The position numbers were made by a program, and so were the translations under genes. A stretch of DNA of 64,000 nt, taken from positions 1 to 64,000 of the forward strand of contig WBMZ01002648.1 in assembly GCA_013400975.1 (NCBI GenBank), given 5' to 3'. Source of the DNA: Atrichornis clamosus. Its lineage: Eukaryota; Chordata; Aves; Passeriformes; Menuridae. Position 1 is the stretch's first letter; each line of letters begins with the position of its first letter. Below the pieces are notes generated by a model. It worked only from the letters and a program-made list of their open reading frames with translations. It was not told where the DNA came from and did not search any database. Shown here piece after piece: positions 48,763 through 60,018 of the stretch.

Positions 48763-49334
48763 GTAAACTGACTTCTGCACCAGAGCAGGCCTAGCAACAT
48801 CCAACTTTGCTTGGGCTAGCACTCAAACCTTAATTCAGCTTGGATAATTTTACAGCAAGCACTGGTTTCTCAGCTTTCACAGCTAAAGTGGCCATCAGTA
48901 CCTGAGCAAGCGTCCTCAATTCTAACACAGGGTTATTGGTGCTGGATGGCATTTAAAGGAGTACAAACCTGTTTGTGATTATTTCTTAATGCAGGACTAG
49001 GTCGTTCTTAATGTTTATTTTGTTGGCTAAGATTATCCCTCATTCCCTAAAGTTTTGGGGCTTCTTGGTCATTTCATGGCCACCTTCTCCTTGACTAGCC
49101 TAAAAAATGAAGTCCATGACCTGTCATGGATGAGTGCTGAACATGCTCTTAGGCCTCATAGCTGTAAAGTGCCACAGCTATTTCTGAAGAGTTTATAGCT
49201 CCTCTCATTCCTGGTTTCTGCCTCTGAAATTACACTGCACAAGCATTTGGGTATTGCTTGAAGTAGAAATAGCTGTATGGTTTCATAGCCATGTCCATCC
49301 ACATTTGGATTAGGACAGCACTCCTTCCTTCTGG
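48763..49334. other. Unassigned DNA lying between two CR1 parts
   Basis: About 570 bases separate the endonuclease part from the 3' part of what looks like one CR1 copy. I cannot match it to CR1 on either strand. It has no long open frame and no simple-sequence bias. Since a LINE insertion normally keeps its 3' end, the left CR1 part without one implies a rearrangement, or a later insertion that replaced or displaced the RT core. It might be another transposon such as a solo LTR, but no terminal repeats are obvious to me. Confidence 0.5.
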
Positions 49335-50145
49335 CCTTGTCAGACTTGAGACTTGGACCCGTGCAAACCTCATGAAGTTCAGCAAGGCCGAATGCAAGGT
49401 CCTGCACCTGGGTCAGGGTAATCCCAAACATGGATACATGAAAGGAGCCCTTAGGAGAAAGGCTGACTTGAGGGGTATTTGTTGATGTGAAGCTCCACAT
49501 GACCCAGCGATGTGCACTTGCAGTCCAGGAGGACAACCATGTTCTTGGCTGCATCAAAAGAACCATGGCCAACAGAGCTGGGGGGGTAGATTCTGCCCCT
49601 CTTCACTGCTCTCCTGAGACCCCACCTGGAGTGCTGCATTTAGCCCTGGTGTCCCAGCATAAGAAGAATGGAGCCCTGCTGAAGCAAGCCCACAAAGATG
49701 ATCACAGGGCTCGAGTACCTCTGCTATGAAAACAGGACAGGCTGAGAGAGTTAGGGTTGTTCAGCCTGGATATGAGAAGGCTGCAGGGAGACTGTAAAGT
49801 GTGCTCCAGTACCTAAAGGGGGCCTAAAAGAAAGCTGGAGAGGGACTGTTTACAAGGGCATGTAATGACAGGACAAGGGGGAATGACTTTAAGCTGAAGG
49901 AGGGTAGACTTAGATTAGATATTAGGAAGAAATTCTTTAGTATGAGGGTGGTGAGACACTAGAACAGGTACACAGATATGCAGTGGATGGCTCTTTCCCA
50001 GAACTGTTGAAGTCCAGGCTGGGTGGAACTTTGAGCAACCTGGTCTAGTGGAAGGTTCCATGTATATGGCAGTTGTGTTGTATCTGGGTGATCTTTAAAG
50101 TCCCTTCCAATCCAAATTGTTCTATGACTCCATGATTCTGTGATT
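49335..50145 (+). mobile_element. CR1 LINE, ORF2 C-terminal part and 3' end
   Basis: CR1 similarity resumes after the RT catalytic core at RANLMKFSKAECKVLHLGQG (about 49360-49420). It runs through QRCALAVQEDNHVLGCIKR (about 49507-49560) and a C-terminal LRELxLFSLDMRRLQGD-like segment (about 49740-49790), then the 3' untranslated region with ttccaatccaaattgttcta and the terminal gattctgtgatt at about 50133-50145. It has several stops and frameshifts. Orientation, order and spacing suggest it is the other end of the 47940-48762 copy. Confidence 0.88.
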
Positions 50146-52471
50146 TCTTCCTGTCACACAGCTTTCCAACTGCCTTCAGACTTTTCTCTCTGGCTGTGAA
50201 ATTTTTGCAGTTGAGAAATAATCTTCCTTTTTATTTCTGGAGAAACTGCTAGTTTAGGTTTTATAAACAGCAAAGTCCTATATATTCTCTGTGGTGAATA
50301 TTTCTTCTAAAAGCAGAAGCTTTTGACATGACAGCTGCACTAAAAAAAAAAGTAACTGCATGAATTCTATTGCACACTGAGAAAAATATCATTACCACTT
50401 GATAGACAAAACCGTAAAAATTCAGATTTTGTGGTCTTTTACCTTTGGAGAAAAAACATATTTAGCATTGCATATTTAATTGATGCAGTCCTGTTTATTT
50501 GCAGAGGCCATGAACTTGAACATAGAAAGAAACAGACAACAGGCAGTTTATTTTCTCCCTCTTTCAAAGCAAAAGCTTTCAGAAGGTCTTTTACTTTACC
50601 ACTTGACCTTTTCTTTGCCAGATTACCATCCTTCTCTTACTCTCTCCATGGCTCTGCTGCTTTTTCTCTTTGCTTCACCCTATGACTGTTACAGCAGTCA
50701 AAACTCTCCTTTTATGTACAATTTACTATATAGATAAGAAGTACAGATATTCTTGATATTCTTATATAAGCTTTTTTTAGTACTTTGTCTATGTGCAGAT
50801 GCCATAAAACCCTTGAGTTTTCAGTTTTCAAGAGCACTAAACCTGTGTTCAACTCAATTTATTGTTCATTAAATCTACCTAGAAGACAGGTGTTTTGATA
50901 GCTCTTAAAATATTCCACCTCTTGTGTAGGTTCTTGGTGGGGTTACAAACCTGAGCCTATTCCAAAATTCTAGATTCTAAAGGAGAAATTAAGTTTCCAC
51001 TGTTACTTGGTTCTATTTAATGGAATTACTTCTCACTAGTTACAGTTTATGATTTACTTGCTTTATGTAGCTTTTCCAGTTATTTGGTGTCTTCTGACAT
51101 TAGAATATTTTTATAAAATGTTTCCTGATATTTTATTCAATCCTTAACTCTACAATGATTGTATTTCTTTTTAACCTCCTCTTCACATCACTTATCTTTT
51201 TTTTATACCTGACACTTATTATTTCATTTTCTCTGAAATATGTCTGTTATTTGCCCTTCTGACAAAATTATATTCTGCTGTCAGTTCCCTGAAAACATGA
51301 CGTTAATATAATTTTTACAGTGTTTCTCTAGGCATGGAACAGGTCCCATTTGAAGGTTTTTGGTTTGGTTTGTTTTTTAAAACTACCACCTGAATTATTA
51401 AGATCAGTTTTAAATTATTATAGGTGCAGGTAATATTGCAGTGCTACAGAGACAGGCAAAGGCAGCCAGAAACTTTTTTGGGATTTAACATTAGTCTGAA
51501 ATTTTTGTCAAAGTGATGTTGTAAGTTTAGAACATTGAAAAGCCACTTTAGAAGTAGAAAAAGTATTAAGTTTGAATTTGGTGGGGAGGGTTAGTTTTTT
51601 CATAAGTTTGTCTCTGTCACTGGGTTTCACAAGTCTACAATATGATCAGGGCATCCATGGAGCATTACTCACTGTCAAGACTCTGGATTAGAGCCCTGGT
51701 CCAATTTTCTGAAAAGGAAAAAAGATGAAATTTCAGCTTTATTTTCACATGAGATTAAAATGTTTACTTCTAGACACAGGGAAGATGAAGTACTTTGAAA
51801 ATTCAAGAATGAGGTAGACATTAACTTCAGCAAAACCTCTACATAACACAGTAATTGAAAATTCAGTTTGCATGTAAATGTGTCTCTTGTATTACATAGA
51901 ATTTTCAACTATTAAGGAATATGAGTCCTGTAAAAGAAGGCATACGAAACCAAGAGCTATTATTGTAGTATTATTTTGTAAAATCTCCAGTTGAACAAGT
52001 GTTTCTGATGTCCAGTCTACATCCTAATTCTTTAAAATCTTGATTGTCAGAAAGTAAGAACAGAGCTTTCTCTGCTCGTTTCTGAAACATCTTTAATTGT
52101 TTGAAAACTTTAATTGGGTCTTATCACATTTCTCTTATTGTACCTCTTTGTGAAAACTTGTAAAATGAAAAAGAATTTGCTGTATTTTTAAAATGGATTC
52201 ACATGTACACTTACTACAGCCAAATACATACATTTCTACCAGCCTTTTTATGGTAAAGGTCAAGAGTATTATCTTATACATGGAGATGATAAAGGAAATT
52301 TCTATTAAAACAATTTAGGAGTGTTCATTCTTACAAGTCACTATGACTCATGAAACCATAACATTTCCAGTTCATATGTTAGAAGAGAAAGAGTTGTTTA
52401 CTACTTGCCATAGGTCACTGGAATAACAGTGTAAAAACATGGCTCTTCTGTCATTATTACACATCATAGGC

Positions 52472-52501
52472 TTTTTTTTTTTGCCTTTTTTTTTTTTTTT
52501 T
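52472..52501. repeat. T11-GCC-T16 tract
   Basis: Two T runs of 11 and 16 are separated by gcc. On the minus strand this is an A-rich tract like a retroposon tail, but no retroposed body can be recognised to its right on that strand. Confidence 0.8.
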
Positions 52502-53033
52502 GGTGTCACTATTGTTCAGAGTAACTTTCTAACACTGGGGATAAAGAAAAAGCAAAAACACAGCTAACACAAAACAAAATGCATGAGACAAGGGCTCAGA
52601 AAAGGAACAAAAAGTTATATATCTGGGGCAGTTGGTCTGACCACAATCTACAAAACTTTTTTTTTAATGTAGTGTAGAGCATCTGCAGTTCTGCTCATTC
52701 CCACCAGAGGGGGGACCGCAGCTGCACCGTTTCAATTTATTTGCATAGAAGATCTAGTGTGATGTGCTGTGAAGGGGGAAGAAAGAGTTGGTTAGAATAA
52801 AAATTCAGGCCTGGGGCATGAAATTCCTGTATTTGCATTTTTCCATATAAAATTGGTCTTAGCTGAAAGGAAAATATTATAACTTTGGTCAAGTATGCAA
52901 AGAACTGAAGAGCAGGCTTTTATGTCTATGAACATGAAATAGGAATTTTAAACTACTATCAGAAGCTAATTTCTTGTGAATACTGAACTATCACCTAGTT
53001 CTACTGAGCTAGCTATGCACAAGTACTTTATCC

Positions 53034-53052
53034 ATATATATATATATATATT
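53034..53052. repeat. (AT)n microsatellite, short
   Basis: About nine AT units occur without interruption. Confidence 0.85.
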
Positions 53053-54249
53053 ATTTTTTGCCTGATAGTATGATTCCAAATTTCTTATTTGCCCCTTTTC
53101 AATTTAAAATTCTCTTGCATCCACATATGAAGTCTTTAGTCTTAGACTCAAGTCTTTCTGTACCCAATCAAATTATAATATCCACAACCTTGCATATTTT
53201 TTCTGTTCAAATCCATTAGTCCTTTAACAGTCCCTTATTTCCTCCCAGGCCCAGGATAACTCAAGGTATTAATCACAGAATGAGTCAGGTTGGAAAGCAT
53301 CACAGTGAGTCATCTGGCCCAACCTCCCTGCTCAGAGAGAGTCATCCCAGAGCACAAGGCACAGATTTGTGTCCAGACAATTCCCGAATATTTCCAGTGA
53401 GGGAGACTCCACACCCTCTCTGGGCAAACTGTTCCAGGGTGTGGTCATCCATGTGGTAAAGTAGTTCTTCCTCATATTCATGTGGAATTTCTTGTGCATC
53501 AGTTTCTGGTTTTTGCCTCTTGTCCTGTCGCTTGGCACCACTGAGAAGAGTCTGGCTCCATTCTTTTGGCACCCACCCTTCAGATATACATTGATGGGGC
53601 CCCTCTCAGTCATCTCTTCTCAAGGCTGAAAAGGTCCAGCTCCCTCAGCCTTTCCTCATAAGAGAGATGCTCCATTTCTTTAACCATCTTTATCACCCTT
53701 CATTGGACTCACTCCAGGAGCTCCATGTCTCTCTTCTCTTGAAAAGCCCAGAACTGGACACAGCGCTCCAGATGTGCCTCACCAGGGATGAGTAAAGGGA
53801 CAGGATCATCTCCCTCTACCTCCTGGCAATGCTCTTCCTAATGTACCCGAGGATACCATCGGTCTTCTTGGCCACAAGGGCACTGCTGGATCATGGACAG
53901 CTTGTTGTCCACCAAGATCCCTAGGTCTTTCTCCACAGAGTTACTTTCCAGCAGCTCAGCCCCCAGCCTGTGCTGGTGCCTGGGGATATTCCCCATAGGT
54001 GCAGTACCCTGCATTTTACTTTGTTGAATTTCAGAAGGTCCCTCTCTGCCCACCTCTCCAGCCTGTTGAGGTGCCTCTGAAGGGCTGCACAGCACTCTGA
54101 GGTATTGGCCACTCCTCCCAGGAGTGAATTAACAACATTCATTCCAATTGGACTGACCCTGCTTTCATCTCCTGTGTATTTCCTGCTTATGTCATTATGA
54201 GTCATGACAGGAGTTCCTTGTTCTTCCACACAGGTCTCTTGCCCCCTTT

Positions 54250-54994
54250 GCTCAATCTTACTCGTCAGAGTACATTGTTCTTGAGCTTGGAGAAAGTGAT
54301 GCTTGAATATCAACCAACTCTCTTGAATACCTCTTTCCTGCTGACTCCCATGGGATTCTTCCAAGAAGTTCCCTGAGCAGGCTGAACTTGGCTCTTGTGA
54401 AGTCCTTGGTTGCAATCTTACTTGCTGCTCTGCTTTCTCCTTGTCCTATTCTGAAGTCCACCATCTTATGGTCACTGCAGCCAAGGCTGCCCCAAACCTT
54501 TACATCTCCAAAAAGGCCTTCCCTCTATGTTAGTAGAAGTCAGAGCAGCACACTAATCCTTGTGGAATCCTCCACTACGTGTGACAGGAGGTTGTCATCA
54601 ATGCTTTCCATGAACTTCCTGGACAGCTGTGCTTTGCTATGTTGCTTCTCCAGCAGATGTCAGGGTAGGTAAGGTCTCCCCCAGGAATCAAGGCCTGTGA
54701 CCATGAGATTGATTCTAGTTGCCTGTAAAAGGCTTCATCCACTTCCTCCTCTTGATCAGGTGAGCCTGTAGCAAACACCCACAACCGTGTCACCCTTACC
54801 TGTCCTCTTATCCTGACCCAGAAGCTCTTGACGCGCTCATCATCCTCCCCGTGAGAGAGTTTGACACATTCCAAGTGTTGCCCCACATGAAGGGCAGCTC
54901 CACCACTGCACCTTCCTGGTCTGTCTTTCCTAAACAGCATGTAGCCCTTCATGACAACACTCCAGGTATGCACACTATCCTGCCACATTTCCAT
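54250..54994 (-). pseudogene. CR1 ORF2 endonuclease domain, broken
   Basis: The domain would nick target DNA to prime reverse transcription. The frame reads GYMLFRKDRPG, then FWVRIRGQVRV, then EEEVDEAFYRQLE. The catalytic GDFNxPDICW is changed to GDLTYPDICW (about 54680-54650), so the asparagine is lost. After a frameshift, LGCSDHKMVDFRI keeps the SDH triad (about 54487-54450), and LLRELLGRIPWE follows. A further frameshift leads to QESWLIFKHHFLQAQEQ, the normal end of the domain. It cannot be translated as one protein. Confidence 0.82.
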
Positions 54995-55323
54995 AATAGC
55001 ACTGAAATTGAAGTGAGTGCACAGAGATCTCTTGTTCCTCCTGCTGGTTCCTCATACTCTATGCATTGCTGTACATGCACTTTGTGGAAGGATTTGAGTG
55101 TATCCCAGTAGGGCTGCAAAGAAATGCCCCATTGTCCTGTCTTGTGGTTGTCTGTGCCTGTGCTTGGTGGAGGTATCCCCTCTTAAATCTTCTTTTGCTG
55201 TTTAGGTGGTTGCTTACCCGTCCTGTCCTAGTTGAAAGCTTGCTTTATCAGATTGGCCGTTCTATTGGCAAAAACAAATGTGCCCCACTTTGTGAGGTGG
55301 ATCCCATATTTCCCAATTAACTG

Positions 55324-55710
55324 TCAGCAAATAGGGTTATAGAAACCAAGCCCCTGTTGCCAACACCAGCAAAGTAGCCAGTCATTTATTTGGTAAATCA
55401 GTTCAGTTTTTCTCTCAACATTTAAGCTAACTGGTGGTATCAAGGAGAAAACCACCTCAGCACTCAGAGCCTTGACCAGTGTACCCAGAGTTCTGAAACC
55501 ATGTATGATGGTTTCAAATTTACCTTTGCTATCATTAATGTCCACATGAAAGACCAACACAGGGTAATAGCCAGATGTGATGACAAGCCTTGGCAGTCTT
55601 TCTATGACATCTCAGATTCAAGCCCCTGGCAGGTGACAAACTTCTCAGGACAACCAGTCAGGTGGGCAGATGGTTGTCCCTGTCTGCTGCAGTGGGAAGT
55701 CACCCTCTGC
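55324..55710 (-). pseudogene. CR1 ORF1 esterase (SGNH-type) domain remnant
   Basis: Full-length CR1 elements encode in ORF1 an SGNH/GDSL-type esterase. Here, on the minus strand, the GDSLL block reads GDFPL (about 55705-55691), so the catalytic serine is gone. The EVCxLPGARxRDV block reads EVCHLPGA with stops in the following residues. Then come YYPVLVFHVDINDSKG (about 55575-55525, usual form VFHVGxND) and AEVVFSLIPPV, INDWLLCWCWQQGLGFYN (about 55455-55330). The block order and spacing are those of CR1 ORF1. The last part is a 78-codon open frame, while the first part has in-frame stops. It matters because most genomic CR1 copies are truncated before this region. Confidence 0.75.
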
Positions 55711-58416
55711 TATTGCTCGTTGTTTCTTCCAGGTGATCCTGTGTAGCTCACAGTCTGGTGACTCAGTTGTCTCAGCTGTTGCTGGCACTTCCCTGCCTTT
55801 AGGAACACCCTGTCCAGCTCATTCTAGTGCCCAGGACTTACCATAGCTGCTGCTGCTGTTTCCACTCTCACCGCTGTCACCACTCACCTTGCCAACTGAT
55901 TCCAAGTCTTCCAATCCCTTTACCAAGCATTGTTATTTAGCTTTTAAATTCCCAAAGTCTGTTTTCAGCACATAGTGGGACCAGTGCAAAAGCTTTCAGA
56001 AGATGTATTCAGGGAGGTTCCCTGAGCTATTTATCATTTTTGAATAGAAGAGGGAAAGTATGTCCCTAATTCCATGTCTGCAATAACTGCATTGCTTTAA
56101 TTTCAAGACAAATAGACTCTTTTTAATTTTTAGGTAATATTTTAATCTTTTCTTTTTGCTCAATCACAATTGTATTATGTGTTTTCTCTGTGACATGATT
56201 TAACTCTGAATATTAAATACTGCAGTAAAATTTCCACTGTTCCATTCCCACTCCCTGAATAAGCACAAAAGGTTATTCCAAACACAATACATGATGCAAC
56301 ATTTGTGTTTCAGCAACCAAAGCCTGATAAGACTGTCTCTAGAGAGCCATGAACCATGTGAGTTCACATAAGCTCTCCTAAACACACCTAGGTTAATGCA
56401 TTGAAATCCCAACCTGTGACAAGGTCTAAGCATTGAATTCCTGACCTGTAACAAGATTAAAAGTATCATATTCACATTCAATTTGAAAACTTAAAGATAG
56501 ATGACTACAACAGAAAATGTGCCATGATTTTTAATGTTTCTTAGGTATAGAGACATTCTGTATCATCTAAACTAAAGAAAAAGTTTCATTTTTGATAACC
56601 AGGTAATTACCATCTGAACTGATAAAGAAATTCAAGTTCCTCTATCTGGTCTCCTGGCAAACCTTAAACTCATACATGCGCATGACGCTGCACAGCCTGA
56701 AAAGTCAACTGCTCCGAGTCATTGCAGCAGGGTTCACTCCAGGGACTCTCAAAGGTAAATTGGCTCCCCATTCCTTTCCAGAGCTCCTGCTATTCTTCAT
56801 GCAAGTTCAAGGCCTCATACTGGCAAAAGGCAATTGTCACATATGGTAACACCTATTATCTTTCCAATATCCATATGAGTATACTCACTTTTTACATGGT
56901 GAAGTGTCTAAAACAGAATGAGAGGGAGAAAAACACATACTCTTTTCTAAGTTAGAGATAAGTGAAAATATGTGGGACAAAAACTTTATTTTTAAAGATA
57001 CTGATCATTTAAGCAAGCAACAGCTTTGTCTCCCTCCTAGTATCTCTAACAAAACCTCATCCAATTTTTTGATGGAGTCTCTTTCTTCAGTTGATAATTA
57101 GTCCTTGTATTTGGGGGTTTATCACAAGATTCTTCCTTTCTTAGCTGTGTCTTTGGGTTATAGTCCTGTGATGCCAGCTCGTATCAAGCTCAGTAGGTCT
57201 GATTCTATTTGTGCTCTGCAACCTATTCCCTTCAGAACTGTGCAATAATAAATAATGGCTAAATTGTCCCCAGTCAAGGTAAAATATTTTTTGCTTAGAA
57301 TAAAAGCATTTCTGGGGATAAAAGACAAAGTCCAGTAAAAGAGACTGTGTAGACTGTAAAGAGTACCATCTTTTGGATAGAGTAGTCTGAAATTCTTTAT
57401 ACTTTCTTTGCAAAATTTGTCTTGGTCAGCATGTTTTTCGGGCGGAATGTAATATCTCACCTCATTTCATAAGGCTTGTAGCCCTTTAGCATTTATCAAA
57501 GAGCTGTTCTCACACTTGGAAAGCAAACCAGCAGTGGCATTTTCACTGGAGGCTGGAAGGTGCAATTGTGGCCGTTTTGACTTCTCGTAGTCTCTCAAAA
57601 TGACAAGTCAATAAACAATCACAGAGTATACAATATACAGTAACTTCTTTCTCTGATGCAGTTCACACAAAGCCAACAGTGCTCATAAAAATTGCTGCCT
57701 CTCAGTAGTCTTAATGTTATTACATAGCTCTCTGACAAGTATAGATGTATGTTCTATTGCCTCTAGGCAGAGCCTTTGGTGTGCATCAGGTCGTCTCAAT
57801 CACTCAGCAGAGCAGAGATCACAAGGAGCTTTTATTTTTTAGTAATATCTAAAATAAACAAGCACACAGAAAAGCTTCTCTTTCTTCCAATCTGCTTCCA
57901 AATGGTAACTTATCCTGTCACTGTCCTTTCTAAGTAACTCATTTTATTTTTCATTTTCATGGTATGGATATAGCAGGGTAAGTCTATCATCCCACAGCAT
58001 CACACTGGAAATCTCTCTAGATTTGCACCCCTCTACACTTTCTCATATCCTCAAGTGCTAAGATATCTTATGCCAATCTGCTCACTGAACATTTGGTATA
58101 TGAAATCATCCCAACTTTTTCCTGGATAACTTCTCTGTCATCAGGCTGGGTTACTTGAGAAAATAGTCATCTCAGTCCTTGCAAGAGTATGGAGCAAGTC
58201 TGAATACATAATCTATCACAGATAAGTGGAAAAAGGTAAGCCCACATAACGTAGTAAAAGTTATATTTTACCTTCTTAAAGCCAGTATCCATTATGAGGA
58301 ATACTATGCATACAGAATTAATATGATCCCATCAGCAGCTTATGTCTCTATCCTAGAAAAACAACACACTAGTAGCTCTGTTCACCTTCCAGGTGGTCTT
58401 AGAATAAACATTTTAG

Positions 58417-58872
58417 TTGGGAGGTATAACACCTCCTCTCCTTAAGGCTGTACCTTTCCACCTCCTAGTGTCTGTGGCTTCACCACAGAAAGCCATGAAG
58501 GACATCCCTGATTGTGTTGCAGATTTTGTCCAGCCTGATAGCAGGAACATCACCAAACAGCATCGTATAAATACCGATGTGGATGCTTTCATAGTTATTT
58601 CTTCATGTAATGCTGAGTGGTCTTCTGAGACTGGTGAGGTAGGGCACTGCATTTGTGCTAAAAAACTCCTTGTAATGGGGTCCAAAGGCAAGTCGTACAG
58701 TTTGCCAAAAATTGTTTCTCCTCAGGTGCAACACAGACATGCTAAAGGCAAACTAAAAACTGTAGTGTGGACACATCTTACACATGACTCTGTACATAGA
58801 ATTCGGAAAGAATTTTCAAAGGCAGCTGTATTGCCTAAATTCTGCTGCTTAGTTTCAAACTCCCATGCCTGA
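58417..58872 (+). other. Unidentified open frame, overlapped by a minus-strand frame
   Basis: A 151-codon plus-strand frame (58417-58872) overlaps a 92-codon minus-strand frame (58413-58691). The plus translation has an ordinary amino-acid mix, without low complexity. I recognise no family in it, and no signal peptide, coiled coil or membrane segment is clear. A frame of this length can arise by chance in 64 kb, and the overlap on both strands points to local codon composition. A decayed transposon or retroposed gene is possible. I do not claim it is a gene. Confidence 0.15.
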
Positions 58873-59362
58873 GTATACTCAAAGTTATTATACTTTTGTA
58901 ATACTTCGATGCAACTAGAACTGACAGAATCTGACCCAATGGATGCACCGAACAGATCTGACAGAGATAATAACCAGACTTATTCTATGAGGGTTTAAAA
59001 ATTGAAATAGCTTTTGTTTTCATTGACATCTGGCCTGTCTGGTTCCTGTTGGGAAGAGGTGATGAACTAAAATGGATGAAACCTAGTTTCTTCCCTCTCA
59101 GTACTTCTGACATAAACCACACATATAGAATTCCACTAAAAGTCATTATTCTTCTTTAAAGAATAATTTCTTTAAAGAAATAGGCTATTTCACAGTTTTT
59201 AATTGCAAGCAAGTTATGATTTTGAAACGCATTTGTTTATTACCATTAAGTTACACTATTTAAACCCTTAAAAAAAAAAAAGCAAAACACCCAATACTGC
59301 ACTAAATGAAGTAGTGCAGAAATGAAGGTGCTTTTCCCAGTGGATCACTGTCCCTGGCTTTC

Positions 59363-59386
59363 AAGGTGAAGGATGACTTTCACCTT
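59363..59386. promoter_or_regulatory. Inverted repeat AAGGTGAA-n8-TTCACCTT
   Basis: Two perfect 8-bp arms lie 8 bases apart. The arms contain an AGGTGA-type hexamer close to the nuclear-receptor half-site AGGTCA. A second, similar palindrome lies 28 bp further on. Binding is an inference; the palindrome itself is seen directly. Confidence 0.3.
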
Positions 59387-59414
59387 TTGAGACAGCGCAA
59401 TACCATGCTGCATC

Positions 59415-59432
59415 AAGGTCAAAGCTGACCTT
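59415..59432. promoter_or_regulatory. Inverted AGGTCA half-sites, 4-bp spacer (IR4)
   Basis: AAGGTCA and TGACCTT form a perfect 7-bp inverted repeat around aagc. AGGTCA is the consensus nuclear-receptor half-site. A 3-bp spacer would be the classical oestrogen-receptor element, and this one has 4. AGGTCAAAG on the plus strand is also a monomer or DR1-like site. No promoter is visible nearby. Confidence 0.3.
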
Positions 59433-59980
59433 AATAACCCAACATTGCTCTCTAGGGACCCAAAGTCCACCACTATGGAGAACAATTGATGTTCAGCAAA
59501 AGCAAGTAATCTCTAATGTCTTTAGAGATTTTCATCGCAGTCCTCAGAAAAATATGAAAAAACAGTTTAACTGAAACAGAATGAGACAGACTGGAACCGT
59601 CTGGAATGTAAGCAATCTCTGAAATGGATCAATGCTCCCTGTTTTTCAGCACATAATCTCTGCTGTAAATGGGACCAGCTACCAACCAAGAGCAATTAGT
59701 GAAATACAGTATGCAAATATTGGTAATACCTATTTCTTGGTATAAAGCATCTAGCAAATGTAACATTTTTCTCTAGCTAAATTCTGCAAGCGAAACAAAT
59801 GTTATTATGCCACTGTTTATAAAACAGTTCCAAATAGTATTAGCTTGGAATTGTAATAAAACACATTATCCTCCACAATAATCTTTAAAGAAATAGGTTT
59901 TTAAATGAAAGTATTTAATAACAGAACATTAAATTTTGAAATGTGTTTTCTTTGATGGAATTAAATGGAATATTTTCATC

Positions 59981-60018
59981 CCTTAAAATTAAGTGCACAA
60001 AAAATCTTAATTTTAAGG
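59981..60018. repeat. Perfect 13-bp inverted repeat, 12-base loop
   Basis: The left arm is ccttaaaattaag (59981-59993) and the right arm is cttaattttaagg (60006-60018), an exact reverse complement. RNA from either strand would form a 13-bp hairpin with a 12-base loop. The arms are AT-rich, which raises the chance expectation. Confidence 0.85.

Larger units (their letters stand above)
50146..53271. other. AT-rich stretch without a recognisable gene
   Basis: No gene or transposon is recognisable. It contains two T runs split by GCC (52472-52501) and a short (TA)n (53034-53052). Confidence 0.55.
53272..55900 (-). mobile_element. CR1 LINE, long copy with ORF1 and ORF2 remnants, RT core lost
   Basis: This is the longest CR1 copy here, reading right to left. 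Its ORF1 esterase remnant is at about 55710-55330 and its ORF2 endonuclease at about 54990-54250. CR1 then resumes at [21 protein letters not shown] (about 54125-54060), just after where the catalytic FADDTK motif should be. It continues through [14 protein letters not shown] (about 53945-53885), [23 protein letters not shown] text (about 53545-53470), ESPSLEIF (about 53412-53388) and the 3' end at 53272. About 1 kb of RT, including all catalytic motifs, is missing, and about 110 bases of non-CR1 filler lie at about 54130-54240. Frameshifts and stops elsewhere confirm it is inactive. The right (5') boundary is uncertain and could be anywhere from about 55800 to 55950. Confidence 0.9.

Noticed and set aside
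54388..55746. Plus-strand frames of 76-94 codons
   Set aside because: They are antisense readings of the minus-strand CR1 copy.
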